Shown here piece after piece: positions 24,354-33,810 of a DNA stretch of 64,000 bases. A program made the position numbers and the translations under genes. The DNA is taken from NCBI RefSeq assembly GCF_024807145.1, contig NZ_JANUCA010000008.1:1-64000 (forward strand). The letters run 5' to 3'. The first letter of the stretch is position 1, and each line of letters begins with the position of its first letter. The notes under the pieces are model-generated. The model searched no databases. It was not told where the DNA came from and saw only the letters and a program-made list of their open reading frames with translations. Source of the DNA: Microbacterium sp. AK031 (GTDB lineage: Bacteria > Actinomycetota > Actinomycetes > Actinomycetales > Microbacteriaceae).

Positions 24354-26680
24354 ACGGGCTCCGACACGGTCGGGCCGAAGGCCGCGGGAAGAGTCGCCTG
24401 CGAACGCTCGCGCAGCTCGGATGCCGAGACCGTGAACAGCCCCGTGACCTCGAGGTCGGAGACGGTGTCGGTCACGCCGATGCGCAGCACGGGGTAACCG
24501 CGTCCTTCGCACAGGCCCTGGAACTTCACGTCGTCCTCACGGGGCACGGTCACGATGACGCGGCCGGTCGACTCGGAGAACAGAGCGGATGCCGCATCCA
24601 CGCCATCGCGATCCATGAGCTCGGTCAGCCAAACGCGGGCGCCGACGCCGAAGCGCATGACGCCCTCGGCGAGAGCCTGAGCGAGTCCGCCCTCCGACAC
24701 ATCGTGAGCCGACGAGATCAGCCACTCGTCGCGTGCCGCGGCGATGAGCCCTGCGAGACGCTTCTCGCCGGCGAGATCGACCCTGGGCGGCAGCCCGCCG
24801 AGGTGCTGGTGCACCGTCTCGGCCCATGCCGAACCCGACAGCTCGGTCGAGGTGATGCCGAGAAGGTAGATGTTCTGCCCCTCGTCCTGCCAGGCCGAGG
24901 GGATGCGACGCGAGACGTCGTCGATGATGCCGAGCACGCCCACCAGCGGCGTGGGGTGGATCGGGGTGTCACCGGTCTGGTTGTAGAACGAGACGTTGCC
25001 TCCCGTGACCGGGGTGCCCAGCTCGTAGCATCCGTCGGCCAGACCGTCGACCGTCTGGCCGAACTGCCACATGACTTCGGGGTTCTCGGGGGATCCGAAG
25101 TTCAGGCAGTCCGTGATGGCGGTCGGGGTCGCGCCGGTGACGGCGACGTTGCGGTACGCCTCGGCGAGTGCCAGCTGCGCGCCCGCATACGGGTCGAGCT
25201 GGCAGTAGCGGCCGTTGGCGTCGGTGGAGATCGCGAAGCCGAGGCCGGATTCCTCGTCGACGCGGATCATTCCGGCGTCGTCGGGGAAGGCCAGGGCGGT
25301 GTTGCCGAGCACGTAGTAGTCGTACTGGTTGGTGATCCAGCTCGTGTCGGCGAGGTTCGGGGATGCGACGAGCGAGAGGAACTGCTCGCGCAGCACCTCG
25401 GCGTCGTTCGAGCGGGGAAGCAGCTCCGCAGCATCCGCCTGCAGCGCGTCGATCCACGTCGGGTAGGCGACCGGGCGGTCGTAGACGGGTCCGTCGACCG
25501 CGACCGTCGACGGGTCGACGTCGACGATGCGCTCGCCCTGCCAGTCGATGACGAGGCGGCCGTCGCCGGTGACCTCGCCGAGCACGCTGGTCTCGACCTC
25601 CCACTTGTTCACGACCGCCATGAAGGCGTCGAGCTTCTCGGGGGCGACGATGGCCATCATGCGTTCCTGCGACTCCGACATGAGGATCTCCTCAGCGGTC
25701 AGCGTGGGGTCGCGCAGCAGCACGTTGTCGAGCGAGACCTTCATGCCGCTGTTGCCGTTGGCTGCGAGCTCGGATGTCGCGCAGGAGATGCCGGCGGCGC
25801 CGAGGTCCTGGATGGCCTCGACGAGCTCGCCCTTGTAGAGCTCGAGGCAGCACTCGATGAGCACCTTCTCGGCGAAGGGGTCGCCGACCTGCACCGCGGG
25901 GCGCTTGGTCGGGCCGCCGTCGTCGAAGGAGTCGGAGGCCAGGATGCTGGCGCCGCCGATCCCGTCGCCGCCGGTGCGGGCGCCGAAGAGGACGACCTTG
26001 TTGCCGGTGCCCGTCGCGTTCGCGAGCTTGAGGTCTTCGTGGCGGAGCACGCCCACAGCCAGGGCATTCACGAGCGGGTTGGCCTGGTAGACGGAATCGA
26101 AGACCGTCTCGCCGCCGATGTTCGGCAGGCCGAGGCAGTTGCCGTAGAACGAGATGCCGGCGGTGACGCCGTGCACGACGCGGGCGGTGTCGGGGTGGTC
26201 GATCGCGCCGAAGCGGAGCGCATCCATGACGGCGACGGGGCGAGCACCCATGGAGATGATGTCGCGGACGATGCCGCCGACGCCGGTGGCTGCGCCCTGG
26301 AACGGCTCGATGAAGGAGGGGTGGTTGTGCGACTCGGCCTTGAAGGTGACGGCCCAGCCCTCGCCGACGTCGATGACGCCCGCGTTCTGGCCCATGCCGA
26401 CCATGAGGCGTTCCTTCATCTCGTCGGAGACCTTCTGGCCGAAGCGGCGCAGGTAGTTCTTCGACGACTTGTAGGAGCAGTGCTCCGACCACATGACCGA
26501 GTACATCGCCAGCTCGCCGGAGGTGGGGCGGCGGCCCAGGATCTCGCGGATGCGCGCGTACTCGTCGGGCTTCAGCCCCAGCGCCGCGTAAGGCTGTTCC
26601 TTCTCGGGCGTCGCCGCGGCGTTGCTCACGGAGTCGGGGACGTGCTGACGAGTGGATGCTTCGGGGGTGGGGGTGGTCAC
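24350..26680 (-). CDS. purL: Phosphoribosylformylglycinamidine synthase, large subunit PurL
   Basis: This 776-aa cytoplasmic enzyme makes FGAM from FGAR, ATP and glutamine-derived ammonia in purine synthesis, together with PurS and PurQ encoded elsewhere. It has the small-type PurL length and motifs: [12 protein letters not shown] near the N-terminus, [29 protein letters not shown] and, in the C-terminal half, [15 protein letters not shown] prefer GTG 26680 (MTTPTPEAS), because GGAG lies five bases before it. A small membrane-protein gene overlaps its end. Confidence 0.95.
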   Translation of the reverse strand: MTTPTPEASTRQHVPDSVSNAAATPEKEQPYAALGLKPDEYARIREILGRRPTSGELAMYSVMWSEHCSYKSSKNYLRRFGQKVSDEMKERLMVGMGQNAGVIDVGEGWAVTFKAESHNHPSFIEPFQGAATGVGGIVRDIISMGARPVAVMDALRFGAIDHPDTARVVHGVTAGISFYGNCLGLPNIGGETVFDSVYQANPLVNALAVGVLRHEDLKLANATGTGNKVVLFGARTGGDGIGGASILASDSFDDGGPTKRPAVQVGDPFAEKVLIECCLELYKGELVEAIQDLGAAGISCATSELAANGNSGMKVSLDNVLLRDPTLTAEEILMSESQERMMAIVAPEKLDAFMAVVNKWEVETSVLGEVTGDGRLVIDWQGERIVDVDPSTVAVDGPVYDRPVAYPTWIDALQADAAELLPRSNDAEVLREQFLSLVASPNLADTSWITNQYDYYVLGNTALAFPDDAGMIRVDEESGLGFAISTDANGRYCQLDPYAGAQLALAEAYRNVAVTGATPTAITDCLNFGSPENPEVMWQFGQTVDGLADGCYELGTPVTGGNVSFYNQTGDTPIHPTPLVGVLGIIDDVSRRIPSAWQDEGQNIYLLGITSTELSGSAWAETVHQHLGGLPPRVDLAGEKRLAGLIAAARDEWLISSAHDVSEGGLAQALAEGVMRFGVGARVWLTELMDRDGVDAASALFSESTGRVIVTVPREDDVKFQGLCEGRGYPVLRIGVTDTVSDLEVTGLFTVSASELRERSQATLPAAFGPTVSEPV

Positions 26681-26761
26681 GCGCACTCCAAGATCAGGGC
26701 CGGCGGGGCGTGGTCAAGTCTACCGGCGGTTTAGGCGCTTCAATCTGTGTGCGCGCTCGCA

Positions 26762-28138
26762 CTACCGCAGCGCCGCGCGTGCGAACAACTTCACCAGCGG
26801 GTCTTCCTCGCCACGGCGACGGCGGCGACCAGACAGCTCCCCGAGCTGATCCAGTACCCGCTGTGCCTGGAAGGTCGCGTGGCCGATGTCCTGCTTCGTG
26901 AACCGCCACCCCGTCGATGACTGCCATCCGCACATCTCCAGCCCGAACGCGATGCTGCGCCAGCGGTCTTCGGGCGCGGTGCCGTCGGCGATCGTCAAGA
27001 GCAGCAGCACCGCAGCATCCTTCTCGGCATCACTGAGCTTTCGATACAGGCCACCCGCGATCAGGCGCAACTGACGCTGCGGATCGCCCAGCGCCTTCAT
27101 CGCCGCGCTGCTCAGCAGCAGGCGTCCCTTCTGCACGCGCACGAGAGCCATCCTCTGTGCGGTCTCGCGGAGCACTGCCATGGGAGGGGTCAGATCTTCA
27201 CGGTTGCCCTTGCCGATCCACTCGTCGATCCAGCCCAGCTCGGTCATCCCGGCGAGAACAGTGGCCGGCGGCATCCATCCGGCTGAGGTGAGGGCGAGCC
27301 CGTCCGCGCCGATCGTGTTCATCAGCCATGCATACGGGCGGACGATGCGACGTGCCGTGTCGATATCGATCCCGACTGGTTCGAGGAGGCCAGTGTGGTG
27401 AAGATGCTGACGCAGTTCGGACCGGATGGGTGGCGGAAGCTCGGAGGCGAAGTCGGCGATCGGCGACGCCTCATCCACGTCGCCAGGCCGGCGATGCGCC
27501 TCGATCTTGACGATCCCCGACATGTCGCGCGGTGAGATGCCTGAATTCTGCGGGTTGAAAAGCAGATTCAACTCACTCTGCATGCCGACGAGATCGAAGA
27601 CCCCGGGCGCGCGGGCGCCCCACGGCCCGACTGTGGTGTCGATCCAATCGGTGATGGATTCGTGCTCCGGATGCTGCGGGTCGGCGGCGATCGCGATCTT
27701 CTCGGCGTATCCGTGCACACCGCCGGAGTCTTCGAACGGCCCGCGGCGTGCACCGTCGAGAAGGACGACCGTCGTCAGGTGCTCATCTGAGGGCGTCTGT
27801 TCGACCACGTCGAGGCGGTGCACCCACCCGTCGCCGAAGTCGTACTCGTACCAGAGCGGCCCGCCGTCCCGCAGCACGTCATCGACCGTGAAGTCGTCTT
27901 CGGAGAGCGTTCCCTCTTCGCCCTCGATATCGAGAGCCTCCCAGCGCCGTGGCGGATGCTGCGGGCGAGAGTGCGGGTCGGCGTCCGTGAATGCGTGCAG
28001 ATGCGATTCGCGCCAGCCCATGATCGTCTGCAACGCGAGATGCAGCATCCGCAGCCGCGCGCTTCCTTCGACGTCGAACGTGCGCCAGATCTCGGGTTCG
28101 CTGCCGATGAGGCTCATGCGCAGCCGATAGCGGGTCAT
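26762..28138 (-). CDS. pRiA4b ORF-3-like domain protein
   Basis: This 458-aa protein starts with a pRiA4b ORF-3-like domain (about 1-190): YRLRMSLIGSEPEIWRTFDV, LHLALQTIMGWRESHLHAF and YEYDFGDGWVHRLDV are diagnostic. The remaining 260 residues are helical and not recognisable to me. The family was first seen on Agrobacterium plasmids and is widespread on chromosomes; its function is unknown. The gene is single and follows purL in the same orientation. Confidence 0.75.
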   Translation of the reverse strand: MTRYRLRMSLIGSEPEIWRTFDVEGSARLRMLHLALQTIMGWRESHLHAFTDADPHSRPQHPPRRWEALDIEGEEGTLSEDDFTVDDVLRDGGPLWYEYDFGDGWVHRLDVVEQTPSDEHLTTVVLLDGARRGPFEDSGGVHGYAEKIAIAADPQHPEHESITDWIDTTVGPWGARAPGVFDLVGMQSELNLLFNPQNSGISPRDMSGIVKIEAHRRPGDVDEASPIADFASELPPPIRSELRQHLHHTGLLEPVGIDIDTARRIVRPYAWLMNTIGADGLALTSAGWMPPATVLAGMTELGWIDEWIGKGNREDLTPPMAVLRETAQRMALVRVQKGRLLLSSAAMKALGDPQRQLRLIAGGLYRKLSDAEKDAAVLLLLTIADGTAPEDRWRSIAFGLEMCGWQSSTGWRFTKQDIGHATFQAQRVLDQLGELSGRRRRRGEEDPLVKLFARAALR

Positions 28139-28393
28139 GCGTCGAGACTAGCGACGGGGTGGGACACGTCACTCCCGGCGTCGATCAGGTGCAGCGCTGT
28201 TCCAAGAGGGTGGCAGCAATGGGTGACCCGCATCGGCGGCCACCATCCGTTCACCTCACCTGCCGAGCCTCGGGTGCGTTGTGCTCCTTCGCGCACAGGA
28301 GATGGAGCACCGGATGCCGCAGCGGACGATGGCTGTCTAGGATGCTGGCGCTGCTCGCGGATGCTGTGGCTGCGATCTCTCGCCGGGATGCGG
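28139..28393. other. Gene-free interval before bioY
   Basis: No open frame in these 255 bases has a ribosome-binding site or family resemblance. It may contain decayed coding sequence, but I cannot identify any source gene. Confidence 0.4.
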
Positions 28394-28987
28394 TCAGCCG
28401 CGCTCGCCCGACCGGTCGATGACGCGCCATGTGAGCGGCAGCAGTGCCGACATCGCTGCGATCTTCACAGCATCGCCGATGAGGAACGGCAGCACGCCCA
28501 GAGTGAAGGCCGTGACCAGGTCGATGCCCAGGAATGCGGCGAGCCACGACACCCCGAAAGCGTAGATCGTGAGCGATCCGACGGCGGCGAGGCCCAGAGT
28601 CGACCAGACCGAGCGGTCGGAGCGACGGCGGGCGAGTGCCCCGACGAGCAGTGCCGCGACGACATAGCCGACGATGTATCCGAAGGACGAGAACGCCCAG
28701 CCGGAGGCGCCGTGCGCGAACAGCGGTACGCCGACGAGTCCGAGCACGAGGTAGAGTCCCGCGCTCGCTGATCCCCGGAGCGGACCGAGCGCCGCGCCGG
28801 TGAGGAGCACGGCGAACGTCGCGAGCGAGATCGGGACGGGCGTGAACGGCAGCGGAATCGTGATGTACCCGGCCACGGTGATGAACGCCGTGCCAATGAG
28901 CGTCAGGACGACATCGCGGACTCGTGCGCCGGGGATGAGGTCGGCCAGTACGGGGAAGGTGCGGCGCGGGGCTGTTGCGGTTGTCAT
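28394..28987 (-). CDS. bioY: Biotin transporter BioY
   Basis: This 197-aa membrane protein is the substrate-binding subunit of an energy-coupling-factor biotin importer. About six hydrophobic segments are present, with family-typical GYITIPLPFTPVPISLATFA, GPLRGSASAGLYLVLGLVG and FSSFGYIVGY. ATG 28987 follows AAAGGA. No ecfA/ecfT genes are adjacent, so it either works alone or with shared modules. It is divergent from a TetR regulator with two likely operator sites between them. Confidence 0.9.
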   Translation of the reverse strand: MTTATAPRRTFPVLADLIPGARVRDVVLTLIGTAFITVAGYITIPLPFTPVPISLATFAVLLTGAALGPLRGSASAGLYLVLGLVGVPLFAHGASGWAFSSFGYIVGYVVAALLVGALARRRSDRSVWSTLGLAAVGSLTIYAFGVSWLAAFLGIDLVTAFTLGVLPFLIGDAVKIAAMSALLPLTWRVIDRSGERG

Positions 28988-29011
28988 GTGGTTCCTTTGG
29001 GATGAGCGTCC

Positions 29012-29046
29012 TGAACAGTGTTCACCTGAACGGTGTTCTGTAGAGT
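29012..29046. promoter_or_regulatory. Tandem BioQ-like operators and leaderless promoter between bioY and the TetR gene
   Basis: TGAACAGTGTTCA (29012-29024) and TGAACGGTGTTCT (29027-29039) are two palindromes of form TGAAC-N3-GTTC(A/T), 15 bases apart. They resemble the TGAAC-N3-GTTAC site described for mycobacterial BioQ. TAGAGT (29041-29046) ends six bases before ATG 29053. Confidence 0.7.
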
Positions 29047-29052
29047 AGCAGG

Positions 29053-29673
29053 ATGAGTGCCGTCCCTGCATCCGCCCGCAACGACCGAACAGCCGTCGTC
29101 GATGCCGCGATGCGGGTGTTGGCGGAGAACGGTCTGCCCGGCCTGTCGATGCGGCGGATCGCCGACGTGCTCGACGTGCAGGTCAGCGCGCTGTACTGGC
29201 ACTTCCCGAACAAACAGAGCCTGCTCGCGGCGGTGAGCGAGCGGATCGTCGCGCTCGGGACAGCGGATGCTTCGGACGATCTTGCCCCGATTGCGACGTC
29301 ATTGCGTGAGCGGCTGCTCGCACATCGCGACGGCGCCGAACTGGTGTCGAGCTCGCTGGCGCTCGGGCTGCTGGAGCTGCCCAGTCGGACGCAGCTCGAG
29401 AAGGCGGCGCGCAGCGCCGGGCTCGATGACGCATCGGCAGGCATCGCCGCCGACACCCTGGTGCACTACGTTATCGGCTACACGTTCCATGAACAGCAGC
29501 GGATGCATGCGGCCGTCGTCGGAGCCGTTGATGCATCGGTCGATCTCGCCCCCGATCGGGTCGCAGACAGTGTCGACGCTTTCGAGGCCGGGCTGGCCAT
29601 GGTGGTGGCCGGAGTGCAGGCTGCCGTCGGATCCCTTGACCGCCGCGTCTCCGACTCTGGGCGCCGTCGCTAG
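29053..29673 (+). CDS. bioQ: TetR-family regulator, probable biotin regulator BioQ
   Basis: This 206-aa repressor has a TetR helix-turn-helix (about 18-60; MRRIADVLDVQVSALYWHF) and a helical C-terminal domain similar to TetR class C. Divergence from bioY and the TGAAC-N3-GTTC sites in the shared promoter point to BioQ, which represses biotin uptake and synthesis genes in Actinobacteria lacking a regulatory BirA. The transcript appears leaderless. The assignment is by context and motif, not by a unique residue pattern. Confidence 0.75.
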   Translation: MSAVPASARNDRTAVVDAAMRVLAENGLPGLSMRRIADVLDVQVSALYWHFPNKQSLLAAVSERIVALGTADASDDLAPIATSLRERLLAHRDGAELVSSSLALGLLELPSRTQLEKAARSAGLDDASAGIAADTLVHYVIGYTFHEQQRMHAAVVGAVDASVDLAPDRVADSVDAFEAGLAMVVAGVQAAVGSLDRRVSDSGRRR

Positions 29674-29755
29674 TCCGCATTCGGCCCTCGGGCAAGGGGG
29701 TTTTCGTGACGCACGCGCCGGCATAGAAATGGGGAACGCGACAGAGGGAGACGTA

Positions 29756-29983
29756 ATGGCTGCAGGTGACATCGAGACGTTTCGGCAGGACGGGCTGTGG
29801 TTCAACCGGATCGAGGGGGAATCACGCACGCTCGGTGAGGGATACGAGAAAGAGGCGGAGGCGATCGCCGCAGGACGCGAAGCCGCTATGGCGCGGCAGG
29901 TCGAGCACAATCTGAAGTTCTCCGAAGGGCCGACGGACGACCGCGCTGCCTACGGTACGAATCCCCGCGACCTCATCGGCTGA
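29756..29983 (+). CDS. DUF2188-like small protein
   Basis: This 75-aa soluble protein begins MAAGDIETFRQDGLWFNRIE and has the DUF2188 pattern: a tryptophan in an early strand, an Ala/Glu-rich helix (KEAEAIAAGREAAMARQVEH) and a terminal YGTNPRD. Family members are small, of unknown function, and often repeat-like. ATG 29756 follows GGGAG. It stands alone between the TetR gene and a convergent SDR gene. Confidence 0.62.
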   Translation: MAAGDIETFRQDGLWFNRIEGESRTLGEGYEKEAEAIAAGREAAMARQVEHNLKFSEGPTDDRAAYGTNPRDLIG

Positions 29984-30005
29984 GACGCGGGGATCCGAGA
30001 CGGGG

Positions 30006-31007
<1,002 letters not shown>

Positions 31008-31070
31008 GGTTCTCCCTTTCATGAGCGTTTCGCAACGGTGCGTCTACTTATCCTCGATCGTACTCCTCGA

Positions 31071-31084
31071 TACTCTGACAGAGT
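31071..31084. promoter_or_regulatory. -10 element and palindromic operator at the TetR start
   Basis: TACTCT (31071-31076) ends six bases before GTG 31083, giving a leaderless layout. ACTCTGACAGAGT (31072-31084) is a perfect 13-base palindrome that covers this -10 and the start codon. Autorepression by the TetR protein is likely. Confidence 0.5.
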
Positions 31085-31652
31085 GCCGAGGCCACGAAGT
31101 GAACAAGCCCGTCAGGCGGTGCTGGCGGCGGTGCGTCGCGCAGTCTCGGCCGAGGGCTACGCGGCGGTGACGATCGAGGGCCTCGCGGCGGAGGCAGCGG
31201 TCTCGAAGCAGACGATCTACCGGTGGTGGCCGTCGAAGGCGGCGATCCTCGGAGAGGCGCTGCTCGAGGGCGAGCTGCCGGGTGCGGATGTGCCGCTGGC
31301 CGCATCAGGCGATCTTGAGGCAGACCTGCGCGCATGGTTCGCGGCGTCGTCGGCGAGGCTCGCCAGGCCGGAGTCCGTTGCGCTGGCGCGCGCGCTGATC
31401 TCGGTGACGGCGACCGACCCCGAACTCGGTGCGGCTCTCAACGAGCGCTTCGCGAGTCCGATCGCCCGGTGGATCGCCGCGCGGATCTCGCGCGCCAAGG
31501 ACGCAGGAGAGGTGCGAGCGGATGCCGATGCCGAAGTCATCGCGGATCAGTTCGTGGCCACCGCGTCGTACGCCGCGCTGCAGGGACGGCCGCTGAGCGA
31601 GGAACGCGTGCGTGCGACGGTCGAGGTGCTGCTGCGGGGCATCGCGGCGTAG
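31083..31652 (+). CDS. TetR-family regulator
   Basis: This 189-aa regulator has an N-terminal helix-turn-helix (about 10-55; LAAEAAVSKQTIYRWWPSKA) and a TetR_C-type ligand domain. The start is GTG 31083 (MPRPRSEQARQ). It is divergent from the extended SDR gene, and a 13-base palindrome overlaps its own start, so it probably represses itself and the SDR. Confidence 0.82.
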   Translation: MPRPRSEQARQAVLAAVRRAVSAEGYAAVTIEGLAAEAAVSKQTIYRWWPSKAAILGEALLEGELPGADVPLAASGDLEADLRAWFAASSARLARPESVALARALISVTATDPELGAALNERFASPIARWIAARISRAKDAGEVRADADAEVIADQFVATASYAALQGRPLSEERVRATVEVLLRGIAA

Positions 31653-31693
31653 TCTTCCTGGGTCCGCGACACCGCACGCGACCCACCACCGCG

Positions 31694-31699
31694 TAAGGT
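31694..31699 (+). promoter_or_regulatory. -10 element (TAAGGT) for a leaderless transcript
   Basis: TAAGGT ends six bases before GTG 31706 and no Shine-Dalgarno sequence is present. This supports the GTG start of the next gene. Confidence 0.45.
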
Positions 31700-31705
31700 C
31701 GTGGG

Positions 31706-32242
31706 GTGTCCGCATTCGCCCTCAAGTACGCCCTGATCGCGCTGGCGATACTCCTCGTCGCTGCCGGAGTGTGGTGGGCGATGAAGCGTCCGAACCGTTC
31801 GAAGCGGGCTTCGTCGCGCGTGCGGATGCCGATCTTCGTCCCCCTCGCCGGATGGCTGCTGCTCGCTGTCGGATTCCTGATGGCACTGAGCGCGTTCACG
31901 TCCCGCTTCACGGCGGATCTGATGCCGATGCGCATCGCGTCGCTCGTGATCGCCGCCGGAGGCGTGTTCTTCTTGGTGATGTACAACAACTGGTACGTCG
32001 ACGCCCGCTCCGACGAGGTGCACTTCCGCACGATCTTTGGGCGCGAGCACGTGATCAGATACGTGGAAATCGTCGACTATCGGATGCGGCAGGTCAACGG
32101 ACAGCCGAGCTTCCGGGTGCGTTCGTCTTCCGGCGTGAAGTTCAGCATCAATCCGCGGCTGTTCCCCGTCGAGCCGCTGTTCGACGCCATCCGTTTCCGC
32201 GACCGGACCGGCCGCTGGCCGCTGGTCGGCGAGCCGCGTTAG
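31706..32242 (+). CDS. Membrane protein with a PH-like domain
   Basis: This 178-aa protein has three hydrophobic segments (about 3-24, 44-64, 74-92) and then a soluble domain of about 85 residues beginning NNWYVDARSDEVHFRTIFGR that resembles bacterial PH-like domains. The soluble part probably faces the cytoplasm. The function is unknown. Its end overlaps that of the convergent DUF4188 gene by four bases. Confidence 0.6.
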   Translation: MSAFALKYALIALAILLVAAGVWWAMKRPNRSKRASSRVRMPIFVPLAGWLLLAVGFLMALSAFTSRFTADLMPMRIASLVIAAGGVFFLVMYNNWYVDARSDEVHFRTIFGREHVIRYVEIVDYRMRQVNGQPSFRVRSSSGVKFSINPRLFPVEPLFDAIRFRDRTGRWPLVGEPR

Positions 32243-32751
32243 TCGGATCCGCTCGGCGCCGGCGCGCTCGCCGCAGTCCGCCCGTCCACGAATCGGGCCT
32301 GTGCCCGCTCGTGGCGCCCCGCCACAGCAACATGCTCGGTGGCCTTCGCGAGCCCCATCGGCCTGGTGGACACGTAGATGCTCTCGGCGCGCTCGACCAA
32401 GAACGTCTCGTGCCACACACCCACCGCACCTGGAGCCTTGCGGGCGGCCTTGTTGAAGGCGGTCCATGCCGGGCGGTGCTCCTGCGCCGGCGCGGATGCA
32501 TAGGCGTAGAGCTTCTCGACCGACGACCAGTACTGCACCACGTACGGGCCGCCGTTGCCGACCAGTAGTTGGTACCCGAGGAATCCGGATTCCTTGTCCA
32601 TTGACAGCTCGCGCAGCATCCGGGGCATGGCCATGAATGCCGGAAGCCAGAGGTCCGGTCGCCACCAGCGGTTGATCTGCATGCCGATGTGGAACACGAC
32701 GAGCTCGCCTTCGTGGCGATGGGTCATTCGACCGTTGACGACTTTCGACAT
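32239..32751 (-). CDS. DUF4188 family protein
   Basis: This 170-aa soluble protein matches the DUF4188 family, with NGRMTHRHEGELVVFHIGMQ, NRWWRPDLWLPAF, QYWSSVEKLYAYA and WHETFLV. The fold is a ferredoxin-like barrel related to antibiotic-biosynthesis monooxygenases and haem-degrading proteins; the chemical role is unknown. GGAG precedes ATG 32751. It is divergent from a MerR regulator, and a MerR-type promoter with an overlong spacer drives it. Confidence 0.78.
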   Translation of the reverse strand: MSKVVNGRMTHRHEGELVVFHIGMQINRWWRPDLWLPAFMAMPRMLRELSMDKESGFLGYQLLVGNGGPYVVQYWSSVEKLYAYASAPAQEHRPAWTAFNKAARKAPGAVGVWHETFLVERAESIYVSTRPMGLAKATEHVAVAGRHERAQARFVDGRTAASAPAPSGSD

Positions 32752-32765
32752 GACATCTCCTTACT

Positions 32766-32811
32766 GGATAGCTGTGCTATCCATAATGGATAGCGATACT
32801 ATCGATGTCAA
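32766..32811 (-). promoter_or_regulatory. MerR-type promoter with 19-20-base spacer and two dyads
   Basis: On the minus strand TTGACA (32811-32806) and TTATGG or TATGGA (around 32786-32781) are separated by 19 or 20 bases instead of 17. The dyad GATAG...CTATC (32789-32803) fills the spacer. A second dyad, GGATAGC (32766-32772) and GCTATCC (32776-32782), lies just downstream. This is the layout of promoters that MerR proteins activate by DNA distortion. Confidence 0.7.
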
Positions 32812-32820
32812 GAGGTGACC

Positions 32821-33465
32821 ATGAGAATTTCTGAACTGTCGGCGCAGACGGGCGTTCCCGTGCCGACGATCAAGTACTACCTGCGCGAAGGGCTGCTGCC
32901 GGAGGGGGAGCGCAGCGCGCCGACTCAAGCGGCGTATGGCGAGACGCATGTGCAGCGACTGCGCGTCATCCGGGCGCTGATCACGGCGGGCGTGAGCATC
33001 GCCGAGGCGCGGCGCGTGCTCGCTGCGCTGGATGATCCGCCCGCGGATGCGCACCGGCTGCTCGGCACGGCGCACGCGGCGATCACTCCGGCCGCCGACG
33101 ACTCGCTCGATCTGACCGCGGCGCAGCGCGCCGTCGAAGGGCTCGGCTGGAAGCCCGGGATGTGCGACGACGCGGTGCTGCACGACGTCGCGCGCGCACT
33201 GCAGGGACTCGAAGGTGCAGGCTTCGAATTGGCGAAAGGTGCGCTGCCGGTATATCTGAAGAGCATGCGCGACATCGCGGATGCCGAGATCGCCGGAGTG
33301 CCGACCGAGTCGGTGGAGGCGGCGGTCAGATACGTCGTGCTCGGGTCGGTGCTCGTCGAGCCGCTGCTGCTGGCACTGCGGCGCGTGGCGCAGCAGGTCG
33401 CGTCGGCAGAGCGGTTCGGCGCTGTGGACGCCGAGTCGGACGCGGATGCTGCGCGGTTAGGCTGA
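32821..33465 (+). CDS. MerR-family regulator
   Basis: This 214-aa regulator starts MRISELSAQTGVPVPTIKYY, a MerR winged helix (about 1-70), followed by a coiled dimerisation helix and an unusual C-terminal helical domain of about 100 residues. No cysteine cluster for metal binding is visible, so it probably senses an organic ligand. ATG 32821 follows AGAGGTGA; a GTG six bases earlier is the alternative. It should control the divergent DUF4188 gene. Confidence 0.82.
   Translation: MRISELSAQTGVPVPTIKYYLREGLLPEGERSAPTQAAYGETHVQRLRVIRALITAGVSIAEARRVLAALDDPPADAHRLLGTAHAAITPAADDSLDLTAAQRAVEGLGWKPGMCDDAVLHDVARALQGLEGAGFELAKGALPVYLKSMRDIADAEIAGVPTESVEAAVRYVVLGSVLVEPLLLALRRVAQQVASAERFGAVDAESDADAARLG
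33458..33463 (+). promoter_or_regulatory. -10 element (TAGGCT) for a leaderless transcript
   Basis: TAGGCT overlaps the last codons and stop of the MerR gene and ends six bases before ATG 33470. Confidence 0.4.
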
Positions 33466-33469
33466 AGGC

Positions 33470-33646
33470 ATGAACAAGAACAACGTCTGGACAATCGTCG
33501 GTGTCGTCGTCGCGGTCATCGTCGCGTGGTTCGTCGTCAGCGCGCTGTTCTCGGTGCTGTGGTTCATCGCGAAGCTCGCAGTCGTCGCCGTGGTCGCGGT
33601 GCTCGTGTATCTGGTGCTGCGCGGGGTGTTCAGCAGGCAGGAGTAG
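33470..33646 (+). CDS. Small membrane protein
   Basis: This 58-aa protein begins MNKNNVWTIVGVVVAVIVAW and is almost entirely hydrophobic, with two likely helices separated at about residue 33 and a basic end (RGVFSRQE). No family is recognisable. It begins five bases after the MerR stop; a leaderless-type -10 supports independent transcription. A strong hairpin follows. Confidence 0.5.
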   Translation: MNKNNVWTIVGVVVAVIVAWFVVSALFSVLWFIAKLAVVAVVAVLVYLVLRGVFSRQE

Positions 33647-33704
33647 CGGCCGCGCCGGATCGCAAGGACCTCCCACGGCAATTCGCGGCGCGTGGCTCGA
33701 AGGG

Positions 33705-33754
33705 AAGAAGAGTTTGCGGGGTTCTCGCGCCTGATAACCCCGCAAACTCTTCTT
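33705..33754. terminator. Bidirectional terminator between convergent genes
   Basis: AAGAAGAGTTTGCGGGGTT (33705-33723) and AACCCCGCAAACTCTTCTT (33736-33754) are perfect 19-base complements with a 12-base loop. A-rich and T-rich outer ends on both strands make it a terminator in both directions. Confidence 0.85.
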
Positions 33755-33810
33755 CATAGCGCACACGTCGGGTGCTCCGGTGGCGGACCGGCCCCCGCGG
33801 CCGTCCCGCC

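Noticed and set aside
24230..26734. 834-codon frame on the plus strand across purL
   Set aside because: It is fully antisense to the certain purL gene and has no motif; such long mirror frames are common in GC-rich genomes.
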